64,000 nt of DNA from Durusdinium trenchii (GCA_963970005.1 CAXAMN010021695.1:2191426-2255425), one strand, 5' to 3'; numbered from the stretch's first letter, positions 44,487 to 56,423 are shown. Made by a program: numbers and translations. The notes: a model not told the origin generated them from the letters alone.

Positions 44487-45751
44487 TGTGCATGGACGAT
44501 GTGTGTAATTGTGCTTTGTGATGCATTCTGCATGCATGCATGCACGCATATGCAGTGCCCAGGTTATATTGTTTTTTTGAATGAGTGGTAGACCTGCTGA
44601 TTTATGAGCAGCCCAAATAAGGTTCCCAAATTCCGCTTCTTGATCATTGAAGGACGCACATTTGGTGAACAGGAGGCATGATAGAATTCCACTGAGTTCT
44701 TTGGCCCTTAAGATGTAAACACTTTTCACTGTTTGTGGCTGCTTGCAGTTGCGTGATTGATCATAGACCCATGCCGCACAAGTATGCATATCTTGACCAG
44801 TCCAGGGTTGAACAAAGAAGTTTGGCAGGCAGAAAGTGATTTCAACTTTGACGTGTGTCTTCAATATGTTGCGAGCTTCGCCCATGACTTGCCGCGGCGC
44901 AAGGAAGTAGAGGCCCTGAGGAGCATTCGTATTTAATGTACTAGCGTGATCTAGTTAGTGAGATTGAAGGAATCATATCATTGAACTTGTTGCTATGTGT
45001 TTTCAGATTCTCAAATTTTGGTTCACCCAACACGCATTCAATCAGCCTGACGATCTGGCCAGGCTGCCCTTCTGTGGGCCTCAACCTATTACCACCTCAA
45101 CCCATGGAAGGAAGTTACGAAGCACCAGGACAATTAAAAACAGTTTTGATGTGTCACGACACGTCAACCTGCTGCAGATCAGGTAGCATGCAATTTACCA
45201 ATGCACGATGCATGCGGTACATGTCAGTCTTTACAGTGCGTGCATGAACACTAAGTCGATTCAGGATTGGGCCGTGGTGGAATCCGGACTCATCACTGGA
45301 ATGGGATCTTGGTGCCTTGACCGCTTCCAACGCAATGTTGGAGCAAGGCTAGTCATGAACCATTCCGTCAATTGCATGGATTCATGATGTATAAGACTCC
45401 ATTGTCTTGCATTTGAAAACATGGACCTGCGTTGCAACCTCCTCTGTGCAGACCTGGGCATGATCGCGCAGAGACGTTGAAGGCGATTGTGAAGGAAAAA
45501 CTGAAGGAGAGATTGTTTTGCGGTGGGCATGCGTACGCCATTCTCAAGTGCATGATTGTCCTACGTGTGCATGCGGATTTGCTGGAATATTGCACTCGCA
45601 ACAGTGATACACCAGCTGATCGAAAAATATAGTACAGTGCAACGCACAGTAAAAACTACTCGGGTTGCATGGTTGATCAAAAGATGTGCAGGCCAATTGC
45701 TACGAATGACATCGGTTTGCCATATCATTGATATATTTTAGAATCTTTAAG

Positions 45752-45870
45752 ATTCCACGACTGATCCAGAGGAGCACGACCTTCTCACTCCAGAAGGAAA
45801 GCGGATCGCAACACGTGGGCGAGGTATGAGTGCAAAAAAGGATGAGGTGGTGCCAATGGATTCAGCAAAG
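45752..45870 (+). CDS. Gene A, candidate exon
   Basis: Acceptor TTAAG|A, then PEEHDLLTPEGKRIATRGRG and MSAKKDEVVPMDSAK, with a possible GC donor (AAAG|GCTGGG). Confidence 0.35.
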
Positions 45871-46099
45871 GCTGGGCACGCTGTTTGGAACATAGAACTC
45901 ATGATGGTGTTAATGCAGTTGATCGATCAAGTTGACCAATTGATATCACGAGTTCACACCAGCTTATGTGCAGCATATCATGAATGCATGCACGGCTTTG
46001 AACTATTATAAATTAAGACAATTATGGATGCATGCGTACCTGTCTTTCAAAAGCACATGCAACTATTGCAAATACTTTTGAAAAAGAACATATGTTCAG

Positions 46100-46737
46100 T
46101 TCTATCTTCGTGTTGGGAGGATGTGGCTGCTGCGGAAGGCAATACACAGATTGATGAAGCCGATACCCAACCTTTGCAAGATGAATCCCAACTGGCTTCA
46201 CCAGTTCATCCAACGAAACTTTTCTCGCAGGAGCTGAATGCAGGTCTCCTACGTGGCAAATCGACGGTTGATCTTGTGAATGACTCCCAATTCGTTGACA
46301 TCGATGCCGAGACCTTGGTTGCACCTGGGTACATGGAAGATGATGAGGAAGATGAACTCACCCACGACGAGGCACTAGAAGATGACGGTTCAGTGCCAGT
46401 GCCTATCTCATTCCAGGACAATGAGACCATCCAGATCTTGAGCGATGATGAAAGTGCCCTTGCATCTCCCCTGCGGAATCCTTGTCAGCCACCAATTTCT
46501 GAGCCTGTTCCTGGCCACCTTGATGTCGAGGTGCCTGCAGCTTTGCAGGCAGACGTCAACGGTCCAGGTCCAGCACCTGCAAAGTTGGAGCGCATCCCTG
46601 ACCAGGTTGCTGCAGTCGAGCAGACAGCTGAGCAGCCTGACCAGCCTATGGAGCCCGCGTCTCAATCTGCAGGTCCGGAGGAAGTGGAGATTTGCAGTGA
46701 GGATGAGGGGAAGAAAGCGTCGAGGCAGACCTTTAAG
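46100..46737 (+). CDS. Gene A, long acidic exon
   Basis: About 212 codons between TTCAG and an AAG|GCTGGA (GC) donor. Acidic and Pro/Gln/Glu-rich: GYMEDDEEDELTHDEALEDD, QILSDDESALASPLRNP. Probably disordered. It joins the next exon in phase 0 through a GC-AG intron. Alternatively it could start at the ATG at 46,024. That reading runs through TGCATGC-type intron sequence, so I prefer 46,100. Confidence 0.5.
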
Positions 46738-46864
46738 GCTGGAAGGTTTTCGTTACAAGAGTGTTTGCTAAAAACTTTTTGGTCGACGTTCATTGAAGGC
46801 CCATTTTGTCACTTGTCTCCGACTGCATTATTTGTTTTCAGCAGTCTTATATGTCATGCTGCAG

Positions 46865-46993
46865 GATCGGAAGCCGTTGCAACCGCTGGCCGCCATCCCA
46901 GTGGAGCTGGAAGAGGCTGTGCACCAGGCGTTGAAGGTTGAGGATGATCATTCTGGCGCTGGTCCTGATGAGATCAACAAGGAATTTCTGAAG
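46865..46993 (+). CDS. Gene A, 43-codon exon
   Basis: Exactly 43 codons between GCAG|G and AAG|GCAAGC (GC donor). Reads LQPLAAIPVELEEAVHQALK and then EDDHSGAGPDEINKEFLK. Phase 0 at both ends matches its neighbours. Confidence 0.55.
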
Positions 46994-47170
46994 GCAAGCT
47001 TGCAACTTCAATTGCGTGCATTGATCATTGATCTTTCCTTGGACTATATAGTTGCCATTTCAATATTCAAGTTTCTGTGCTATAGATTTGTAGTGAGTGA
47101 ACATATATAAAATTGCAAACTGCATTCATCAAAAATTAATATAATATATTGTAAGTTTGATGATGTGCAG

Positions 47171-47674
47171 GCACAGGCTGCTTTGCGAGTGATGCAGAAA
47201 GAAGCCCAACAAGAATACGATGACCCTGATCGATTTTACCAAGATCAGGATGAAGACGATGATGCAGGTGGCAAGAAACGAAGGGCACCATCAGGTGGTA
47301 AAGGTAAAGGGCGAGGAAAAGGGCGTGGGCGTGGACGTGGCCGTGGGGCGGCCAAGAAGGCTAAGCAGGATACCAACAAACCTGAAGCATGTGAGCCTCA
47401 GCTTCAGGAAACAACAAAGGCTGCCGAAGCAAGGCTTGGGTCTGATGAGTTGGCGAACAATGATGTCAGTGAGAAGAGGGCAGGTGATGATTTGAAGAGG
47501 AAAGCCACATCATTGCTGTGTTCACCCCAGCGGCGAAGGGCTGTCTTGAAAAGGGCTTTGGCCGACAGTCCGGCCAAGAGTTCTACTGCTGAGAAGGTTG
47601 AGGCAGACTGTCCGCCTGAGCAGGAGGCTGCTGCAGGAGCTGATGCAGTGAACCCTCCTGAAGGACCTTCGACC
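47171..47674 (+). CDS. Gene A, Gly/Lys/Arg-rich exon
   Basis: 168 codons between GCAG|G and ACC|GTATCA. AALRVMQKEAQQEYDDPDRF is followed by a basic repeat (GGKGKGRGKGRGRGRGRG) and a mixed-charge region with SPQRRRAVLKRALADSP. The basic repeat suggests nucleic-acid binding or a nuclear signal. Many Symbiodiniaceae multi-copy proteins carry such a stretch before a catalytic-looking domain. Confidence 0.55.
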
Positions 47675-48061
47675 GTATCATTATATAGCATTCATATGAT
47701 TCATATGTTACCGTGGGGGCTTGCATGCATGTGTGCAGGGATTTGGCTTCCACACAAAAGCTAGTAGAGATGTTTGTTGGTCCAGCACAAGCACATGCAG
47801 TCTATCACAACTATATGCAGACACATGTGAAACCTACCCTGAACTTACACTTTGGCCCTAGGAGGTGACGCGGGGATTGCAAAGAAAAAGCATGAAAAAA
47901 GCGAAGCTTTTCTGGAGAAGCAGGACAAGGCAATCTACTCAAGAGTTGTCGAGCTCAAGAGTTGGTCGTGAAGAATGATTTAAGTTCTTGACCTCCAAAT
48001 GTCCATCCCTTGGCCTCAATGTTTCAGATTAAATGTCATTTTGCACACATCCCCAAGACAG

Positions 48062-48166
48062 GCAAAATGGGCGAATCTTGCCATGCTTAAAGCAGCAGTG
48101 CCGAATGATCCCTGGTTGAAGTACCCGGATGAAGAGAAGATGCAGCATGTCAAGCTCTTTCCTTAG
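48062..48166 (+). CDS. Gene A, candidate exon
   Basis: Acceptor GACAG|G, then KWANLAMLKAAVPNDPWLKY and PDEEKMQHVKLFP, followed by an in-frame TAG that probably lies beyond the true donor. An exon upstream near 47,862-47,955 is possible but its frame is unresolved. Confidence 0.4.
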   Translation, partial: AKWANLAMLKAAVPNDPWLKYPDEEKMQHVKLFP

Positions 48167-48755
48167 ATATTGTTGTATGTGAGAAAATGTAACTTAAACA
48201 CATGTGAGAGACAGTGTTTGTGCTTTTGCACTGATCTGGTATATTATACATTCCGATCAACTTCATTGGAGACATGTGCATGCATGCATGTGCATGCGCG
48301 CGCGTATGTGCAATACAAATTGGGTTCTCTCACGCTGAGGTCTTTCATGCTGAGTCCTCCAGAAGAAGGGTTGACACCAAAGCTTTCCCAGTATGCCACC
48401 CGCATCCAAGTCTTGCTGGGGCCTCGATTGACAACTCAACATGTATATATGATCATGATAGTGTGGCAGCGCATGTAGAATATGCCTGAATTCATGAACT
48501 CATGCATGCACCATGATGCAAGCAAGAGATGGTAGTATAGTCTTATACATGTTACTTTGTGCGCACATACATTTGCTGCGCATTGTCGTTTGTACCTTGT
48601 TTGGTCGTTCAACACTGACATACTGCAAATAGAATCTAGTTCATGACAGTACTAGTTTGTACTTTTTGCAACGTTATACACGCATGAGGACTTGCTCCAA
48701 AGCAGTCGCCAAACTTTCTGCGCAAACAGTGACATGGACCTGTCCAATCACTCAG

Positions 48756-48889
48756 GCTTGTTGGATCACGATCCAACTCGGCTTCTTTCTACATCCCGAA
48801 GACAAATGAACAAGTCGTGGCTGCTGTGAAAGAAGCTGCCAGCCTTGCTGACCTGAAGGCCTCTCAATGGGTCATGATTCATTTTGTCG
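48756..48889 (+). CDS. Gene A, candidate exon
   Basis: Acceptor CTCAG|G and donor TCG|GTAGTA. Reads SASFYIPKTNEQVVAAVKEA and then ASLADLKASQWVMIHFV. Confidence 0.4.
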
Positions 48890-49059
48890 GTAGTATGCTC
48901 GTGCATTTGGAATGCCAGGCCTAGGACAAATACTTGCAAGATCTTGCAAGCTAGCATATTGACCTACTTTCAATGCCAGGGTAACATGTACTCCTTGGTG
49001 TTGGTGAACGTGTGGGGCATCTAGAATCTAGTAATCGACCTTTGTAATGCATGCACATG

Positions 49060-49177
49060 TGCCGACTCTCATGGGGTGCTTTGGAATCCGAAAAGGCGAA
49101 CAAAGACGATGGTGTTTCGCTGGCATGGTCAAAACGTGGAGGGCCGATGAAAGCGTCTGTGTCTCAGTGTGATGAAT
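49060..49177 (+). CDS. Gene A, candidate exon
   Basis: Reads ALESEKANKDDGVSLAWSKR and then GGPMKASVSQCDE before a GTATGT donor. The 5' border is approximate. Between here and 50.87 kb there are weaker fragments (for example near 49,625-49,750) that I do not place. Confidence 0.35.
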
Positions 49178-50874
49178 GTATGTTAGGTCCCAGCTTGGCT
49201 AATGCCTACGGAAACGGACTATACAGTAGCTACATGCACATGGCACCATTTTTGATACAGGTCAACATTATGGGGATTCCTTGCTTTGCTGGATTTGGAT
49301 CGCTGACTGTGTGATACGTCGATCAAAATATTGATGTAAGACCGCTGCATGTGCAAAGTATCCATTATAGCCACGTCTGGTTTTTGTTTAAAAGTTGTCT
49401 CTTACAACTGCACTTGCAACTTCTGAAACAAATGGGATGGTGATTGATAGTTTGTAATTACCCGCTCTCCAAGGTGGGAAATTGCAAAGATGGTGGCCTC
49501 GTGGGAAACTCCGCACGCGCTGTGAAACGTCAGCTGAGCTCAGATCCTGAACCTGCGTGAGTGCAGATTGCACTCGGTGTGGGACCATGGGTTTTAGAGA
49601 TTGTGCTGGGGGTTGTCTAGGGAAACGATTACCTCTCCAAGCAAAGTCTCTTGGATTTTGGAAAATAGGCTGGCCATGATGAAGCTAGAATTTGGTCGCT
49701 TCCAACCCGTTTTGACTGAATGGAAAATATGTGACCCGGATATTGGTTCTGGTTGGGATCATACTTTGCACAGCTCCATTGAAACGATTCAACATATCAT
49801 ACAACATGTTGTTCATGTGCCAGCCAATGCTGGGATGAGGATGGTTGGGTCTGAACATTTCTCGTCCAGCCCTAAACTAAACATCTGTTCTGCGTTCATT
49901 AGTTACTTCACTCAGCCACCTCTGGTTGATTCGCGTGCAATTTGAATGATCAAGTTGCTTAGTGGCGAAGCTTTTAACCAAAACTCATCAACAGCTTCGA
50001 GGTGTCGCCAAAAGAAGGGTACCGCCACTGCTTGTGAGATATGTTGTTGACTTGAAGCTGATTTGACTAGTTCAGCACACATGCAAGATTAGAGCAAGAG
50101 GGGTCCATTTTTAGGAGTGTGGCAAACACCTTCCTCCACAACAACCGTTGCTCTCCCCGTTCACTCAGCCTGCAGCTCAAAAAGGCAAAGCTCTCACAGG
50201 CCTGCAGTGATGGCTGGCAGCGGACGCTTGAAGCCAGCATGGACAAAATACCCCGTGGCCCTGTCTAAGCGGGCAGCAAACTTGCTGCTTCTATGGGGAG
50301 TTCCTGTCTTGATGTCACTCTGGTGTAATTAGTCTATATAATATATCATTACACGTATTCCAACCAAAATCGTTGGAAGCACATTTTGCAAACGTTTAGT
50401 GGGGTGCAGTGATTGTTTTCCCTGATCTAAGAATGATCGAGAAACACACCATTGCTAGAATTTGACAGGCGTGCGTTCTTTTGGACACCAGTGCCCCCAC
50501 TAGACTGCGAGTGGTTTGCTCAGGTTGCACCTCATCGACTATGTCGCACAATCCACTCCGCTGAATCAAACAGAGCGGGCTTGCGCCCCAGCAAGTACAA
50601 CATGTCGGCATGTAATCATCAAACAAGTAAACTTCTAGTTTCACGAGTCATGTGCGAACGATAGCCAGAACACATGTTTGACTGATGCGCACTCATGAGA
50701 AACAGCTCAAAGAAAATCCCTACTACAGTGCAAATTGGTCCGAACCAGTTACTATCTTCATCCCCCGCACTTTAACTGCATGGGAGGACGTGTTCTAGTA
50801 TACAATATCCAAAGTTTGCCTTTAGATCGGTCTGATATAAGCGGCCACTCGACCCCAATCCCCGATCCGACCAG

Positions 50875-50967
50875 AGTTCTCTTCGCCACCGTGCTCCAGA
50901 CCCTTCACGCGGTGGACGCTTTCTGTGGGCAAGCGGCAATTTCTCGTGCATTTAGCAGGGCGACCAA
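50875..50967 (+). CDS. Gene B exon 1 (motif I-like)
   Basis: Encodes HAVDAFCGQAAISRAFSRATK. It ends before GAGCAT, a GA donor, and pairs with the acceptor at 51,310 so that codon AAG is split 2+1. The acceptor side is not fixed. Confidence 0.5.
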
Positions 50968-52801
50968 GAGCATGAATTTAATTTATATGCCTTTTCGCGT
51001 CGTACTTAGCTTCCTTAATCTTTACGATGCACATTGCGTGCTTGTGAACATGGGACAGTCACGCAGCTGTACCCATGATGACATGTGTCTTCTAGTCAGC
51101 CTGGCCATCCAAAAAAGAACACCTTGCTGCCCTGATCAGGTGCTGAGGGGATGCAAGCGCCGTGGGCCCAGTGACTCATGTTTGGAAGCAACACGGAGCA
51201 AGATGTGCAGTTCGTAGTGCGGTAAGTTCACAAGAGTCTAACAGGGACATCCCATGGCACTGGTATCCAACTGACTTAAAAGCAACTGGTCATGCAAAAA
51301 TGGAGCTCAGGGGTGGATTCGATTTGGAACGTGATGGCGCAGCCGGTGACATTCTGGATATGCCATGGCCCAAGCAATAGATTACGTTGCATGCCTGCAA
51401 ATGGTAGTCCGCAAACAAGATCCATTGCATGTGTGACATATTAATTTCTGTGGAATATCTGATTTGTGCATGCGTGCAACACACAAGCGTGCATGATGGG
51501 CATGCAGTCCAAACAGTGTCCCAGCACGGGCTTGAATATGTTAACAACCTAATCAGCTGGGTGAGTACTATGTTTTTTTATGGATCGATCTATGGTTCAA
51601 TTTCCCATAGCCCCCCACATGTGCTTGAACACAAACCCACCGTGATGACATTGGGCACCGCGCCAAGGCATGGATGGTGCAACTGCATTCGCCTGACATT
51701 GCAACTCATGGCAGGTGGCATTTTGGTAGGCGGACCTCCGTGTGGGAGTTGGGTGTTTATCAACCGCGGCACATCCCAACGTTCTTCAACAAGGATTTTG
51801 GGCAATTGTGCATTGAAGTACGTTCGAGACGCCAATTCGTTTCTTGTACGCATATACCCAACCCCTGCCAGATTGTTTTGTTTTTTGCACCTACCACTCA
51901 TAGACTCGATCCATGCATGGTCCAACGTATAGTATGTGGTAAATTAAATTGCATGCATGATGCATGCACTCGATCGCCAATCCTCACGCAGCCCAGGATA
52001 ACCTGCCGGTGGGTTCTTTTGGGCCTCATTGCTTCTGCCCGTGGATGTGGCTTCCTTTGTGAACAACCCAGATCAAGTCTGATGGCAAGTTTTGCCTACT
52101 TCCGTCATTTTGCTCTGGCTGTACGTCCTATGTTCTGGGATCAGGTGTCCTTGTCAGGGTCTTACAACAAGTGCGTACAATATAATATGTGTTTAGTGAC
52201 TTACATCGATCGCTCTACATCAACTGAACCATGCATGCAAACATTGTGCTTCTTGTGTTGCTTCCCAACCCTTCCTCTTTCATCAAGTTTTGGGTTTTGA
52301 GTTTTGCATCCATGTCGAATGACCCTGCTGACTGAGTCCAATGGGGGCTTATGGACATGCATCTATGAAACCATCGGTGCTGTTCGGAACAGTGCAGGGG
52401 CCTGTGCCAAAATGCAAAGAATGATGATCACAATGGCTGCAACCTCATGCCGGTTCCAAGCCGCTCGTTCCGAGGCCATGGATTTACCAACTTCAACGAA
52501 AGCTCTCGGACAAGGACAAGAAGCGAATCCAGGAGTTGAAGAAGAAAACCGATAAGCGCATGGTGATCAAATCAATCAACAAACGTGGCAAAATGAGCGT
52601 GTGACTAGATCTGGATTTGCATATATTTGCTAACAAGACCATATTAGTCATGACTGCGCACACGCATGCGGAGCAAAGGACCACCAGTGAATTCATGCGT
52701 CATACTACCTAAGGCGAGGAGGCCCTGGAATGCGGGCGTCAGCTGCCTATCCAAAGCGCTTTGCCAAAGCCATCGTGAGGTTACAACAAGCCTATCAACC
52801 C
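50875..52801 (+). CDS. Gene B: methyltransferase-like multi-copy dinoflagellate protein
   Basis: Seven exons join in one continuous frame: 50875-50967, 51311-51373, 51668-51838, 51997-52170, 52337-52393, 52475-52594, 52714-52801. Donors are GA, GC, GT, GT, GC, GA; every intron ends in AG. The peptide carries HAVDAFCGQAAISRAF (like C5-MTase motif I), GGPPCGSWVFINRGTS (like motif IV with its catalytic PC, Cys codon at 51741-51743), GCGFLCEQPRSSLM (in the place of the ENV motif) and a C-terminal PGMRASAAYPKRFAKAIV. I recall this order from a very large unannotated Symbiodiniaceae family. Catalysis is unproven: motif I is diverged and ENV is EQP. It may be the 3' part of gene A, which lies upstream on the same strand. 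The 5' border is approximate. Confidence 0.6.
51668..51838 (+). CDS. Gene B exon with PPC motif
   Basis: Acceptor CCAAG|G and donor TC|GTTTCT. Encodes RLTLQLMAGGILVGGPPC and then GSWVFINRGTSQRS, the most conserved stretch of the family as I remember it. Confidence 0.6.
51997..52170 (+). CDS. Gene B exon with EQP motif
   Basis: Acceptor CCCAG|G and donor ACAA|GTGCGT. Encodes RWVLLGLIASARGCGFLCEQ and then PRSSLMASFAYFRHF. Confidence 0.58.
52475..52594 (+). CDS. Gene B exon before GA-AG intron
   Basis: Acceptor CGAG|G. Encodes PWIYQLQRKLSDKDKKRIQE and then KSINKRGK. The donor is GAGCGT, and joining to 52,714 splits ATG as AT+G and continues into RGGPGMRASAAYPKRF. Confidence 0.55.
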
Positions 52802-54468
52802 GTGTCTTAGCCATAATTTGGGTATACCATACATGCATGCGTGAACTCGTAATACATGAAATGAACTTGTGACAACACTCGTCCTTTTATGATTAACATA
52901 TTTTATGATTGACGTCTGACAACGACACTTTGGACATCGCCACATCCCTCCACCCTTCCCTCTCCCCTCCTGACATGACCCTGCCATACACTCGGCTCAG
53001 GACCTCGTGGAGAGGCCAAATCCTGCCGAGTGGGATGGTGCAGTGCCGCTCAAGGCTGGAGCTCATGCAAACCAATGCACACATCATAGTGCACCTATAG
53101 CGTACTAAAGACGTAGTACTTATGCAAATCAATGTACACATTCCATGAGCGTGCATACTTTGTCGAATGTGACATGTACTGCATGCATGCAGCTGAACAG
53201 GCCTGGTGTGCTAAGAACTAGAAATTAAACTAGATCTGATTAGATCTGTTTTATTAACCAAATCATACTGCTGGGCTATGGTCTTCAAAGTGGCCTTCAA
53301 TTGTACTGATCGAATTTATAGTACTGTGTTTCTGGTCAGGGGCCATATCGCTGGCGCCATGCCCGCTTGGAGCAGATCCGCTCTTTTTTGCAGGCACGAA
53401 TTGAAGATGGGACATATACTCCTGTCCTTACATGTGGGTTGGACCTTGATTGAGTCCAACTGTTTATGTGGCAAATGCCGCAACTGAATGAGTGTGATAA
53501 CACTCCTGCCAATTCAACTGCAAACATCATGCAGATCAATCAGTGGTCACTGTGTTCGTGTTTGGTCTGGTGCGCATGGTGCCTGATTTGCGCTCTTCAG
53601 TGAGCAACTTAATGTGAGGAGGAAGTGCTGTGGGTGGAGAGAAAAAACACTGTGTGCCATTGGAGATGCCTGAATTGCAAAATAATGCACTATAACGACC
53701 AAAAAAAAGACCACCGTGAAACACCGTGAAACGACCGTGAAACGAGCGTGAACGACGGTCCTGTGGCGTGAACCCCCTTTCTATGGCGTGAACCACGTAA
53801 GCGCAAAAAAAATATGTCTGCTCAAGGCCAAATATGGTCGAATGTCATGAAATATATAAACAGCAATAGTGCACGATGTAGCGTCACAACAGTGAATTCG
53901 CTAATGAGTGCGATGGGGTGCATCCACATCAAACACTCACATCGCTTGTGGGCTTTCAGTGCGAATGCCGGGTACCATGTCGGATGCTGTTATGCGGGCC
54001 CTACAGCAGGCAGCAGAACGTGCGGAGAGGCACGCTGTCTTAAACACTGCCCATGCGACATTGGAACGAGTTCTTGGGTTTCCTCACCCACCAGAGTTAC
54101 TACCATGGGGAGCGGCATTGTCGACTTCTTATTTGTTTCAATCCAATCACCACATGACAAGCTCATGTGACATAGAACAGCACTATACTGTGTGTGAGCA
54201 CCCTATGTGTGCAAATATCAAACTGCCCGCTCGTGTGCTCTGAACAAGGTTGGACTCGGATCTTCTCAAGCAAGCTGCTGCTATGCAAGGAGCATGTTTG
54301 TTGATCCATACGATATATTTGGCAACACATAGCAACTGTCATTGCTATTTTCAATCACAGTGCAGCCGAGCATATTCAACACATGAAATACTTGCACCAT
54401 GATTACTTGTATAACATACTATTTAACGTATACTATATAACAAAATTGATCGTTTGCTCACGTGGGAG
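52802..54468. other. Intron or intergenic sequence between the two gene models
   Basis: TGCATG-rich, no convincing exon. It holds the CGTGAA word cluster. Gene B may end here or have one more exon. Confidence 0.4.
53715..53792. repeat. CGTGAA(AC) word cluster
   Basis: Six copies of CGTGAA in 78 bp (53715, 53725, 53736, 53747, 53767, 53787), three of them ACCGTGAAAC. Confidence 0.75.
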
Positions 54469-55491
54469 GACAAAGAAAGCGAAAGACAGTAGATGGTGAC
54501 GATGAGGTGGTGCGTACACCAACTGACAGGATTCGGCGGAATGCGTCTGTGCCAAACATCTCACAGGAAAAGACAGCCAAGGTCGAGAATGTGAAACCGG
54601 TGACTACTTTGCCACAGGCCAAAATGGCTGCACCGGTCAGTCAAGTTGAAGCTCTCACAGCCACTCACCAAGAGTCAGGGGAGCCTGTGGCTGCATACTC
54701 GCCCTATGCTGCTTGCGTTCATGGTGCATCGCAAGGAGCTACATCAGCATCATCACAACCTGTGCGGCCTACACAAAAGACTCCTAGTGCATCAGACAGT
54801 ACCATCAAATTGGCAGCTGCTGTCAAGTCAGCCCCAAGGCCATCGCCAAGATCTACTCCAAAGCCCATGGCCATGGTTGCAGTCAAACAAGAGAAGCCAC
54901 CTTGTGAGGGTGGATTGGGACAGATACCAACACCCACGTCGGCAAAAGACGCCCGCAACGTGATTGCAGCCATGCGGACGAATGGATTGAGACGTCCCAG
55001 CACATTCATGCAGGTGGCCCCAACTCGTGCTCTCTCAATGTCACCGTCTCCATCGTGCGCCACTCAGTTCTACCCGCCTCAGGCTGAAGCGGGAGGGGCA
55101 GCCATTGATCAAATTGAGCAGGATCTGGATGAGTCACTGGAACAGCTCCTGGGGTCTGAGCCTTCCGAGGCAGCAGTGGAACCAACTGAGGACAGTCAGT
55201 CGCGAGAGGACAATGATGAAGCTGATGAAGAGCATCCTGATGAACCCGAAGAGACCGACTCCACACCAGTGGATGAGGATGAAGATGCGCCAAAGGAGAA
55301 GTCAGCTGATCGCAGTAACAGCAAGACCGACAAGAATAACAAGACTGTGACATCCAGTGATGCAGTGGTGACTTCAAGTGCTGGTGAGCAGACAGCCAAA
55401 GGCAAGGAAAGAGTTCGAAAGGAGAAGACAGAGGAGGAAAAGGCAAAACATGCCAAGTTCATGCGGTTTTCACGAAGCATTCACAGTGCCT
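54469..55491 (+). CDS. Gene C, long N-terminal exon
   Basis: About 340 codons. Low-complexity start (RKRKTVDGDDEVVRTPTDRI), Ala/Pro/Ser-rich middle, then an acidic stretch (DNDEADEEHPDEPEETDSTP). It ends KTEEEKAKHAKFMRFSRSIH, followed near the stop by a possible GC donor (TGG|GCTGAA). The closing KFxRFxRSI segment is, from memory, how the long disordered N-terminus ends in a large Symbiodiniaceae family. There is no ATG in a natural place. The frame can begin at GTG 54,462, but an acceptor GGGAG|G at 54,468 makes it more likely an exon. Confidence 0.5.
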
Positions 55492-56239
55492 GGGCTGAAT
55501 CTTAGCCTCGCTCATATATGGTGGCTGACTGGGTGACCGCTTGCTATGTATTGTATTGTATACCATGTTCCCTTGCTATGTTTGCAATATTTGCGAAACA
55601 CAACTTCAACCCTCGTGCGCGCGCATGCTCGGATGCCTGCTTGCATGAATGGTTCATGCGTGCATGATGCATGTATGCGCAGACCACTGGAGGCTGAACA
55701 AACAGGCCCACATAATTCTGAGAGTTAACTTATATAATTACTAGAAATAATATAGTATGTTTGGTCTCACACCGGTTCAAAAAACTACACGTGCATGATG
55801 CATGCTGGCGTGCAGATATAAATAGTGCACACGTATATGGGCGCAACCCCCTCAACAGCAAACCTTACTGGTAAACACCTGAACTTGTCATATCAGTGGG
55901 AGCTACATCGATCTCAGGCACTTTGGCTCCGAAGGAGATCAGGAAGGCAGCAAAGGCTGCCAAATACTGTCTCTTGGCCATTATATATGTTGCCCTGCTT
56001 CATTCACCAATCTACACTGAATTTTGGATGAATGTTGACCACTCACTGTGATCACTAGTTTTCTATATAAGTTTTCTGACTTTTCTCGACCATGATCCAC
56101 CATAGCTTGATGACTGCCTTGCATGTGTCCCTAAAGGATAGCAAACACTTCATTCCTGTTGTGTGAGGTTCTGAAAAGCTTCAACTCTTACTGGACGAGT
56201 GGCTGAGTTGCGCAGGTAAGTGGAAGAATAGTACATTGC

Positions 56240-56423
56240 TCCAGAAGATGCGAACTTCAAAATCCACACGGGTGCATGGCGCACGGGTGTGGTTGACCAG
56301 GGCACAAATTGCCGCGAAGTACAACGACCCCAAGGTCGCCGACCTGATATGTAATGCGAAGTTGGAAGATCCGGACCTCAAAGAGCGGCATACCAAATTT
56401 CATGAAGACGCCCCAGGAGTTGA
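56240..56423 (+). CDS. Gene C, conserved helical exon
   Basis: Reads VWLTRAQIAAKYNDPKVADL and then CNAKLEDPDLKERHTKFHED. This WLTxxQI-KY-D-xVAD pattern follows the KFxRFxRSI exon in the family as I recall it. Borders approximate. Confidence 0.48.

Noticed and set aside
47862..47955. Exon reading AKKKHEKSEAFLEKQDKAIY
   Set aside because: Attractive peptide, but its frame does not agree with the previous exon's donor; left out of the model.
51512..51560. Possible extra exon of gene B (SQHGLEYVNNLISW before a GTGAGT donor)
   Set aside because: Including it breaks the frame to the next exon; skipping it joins the flanking exons in phase.
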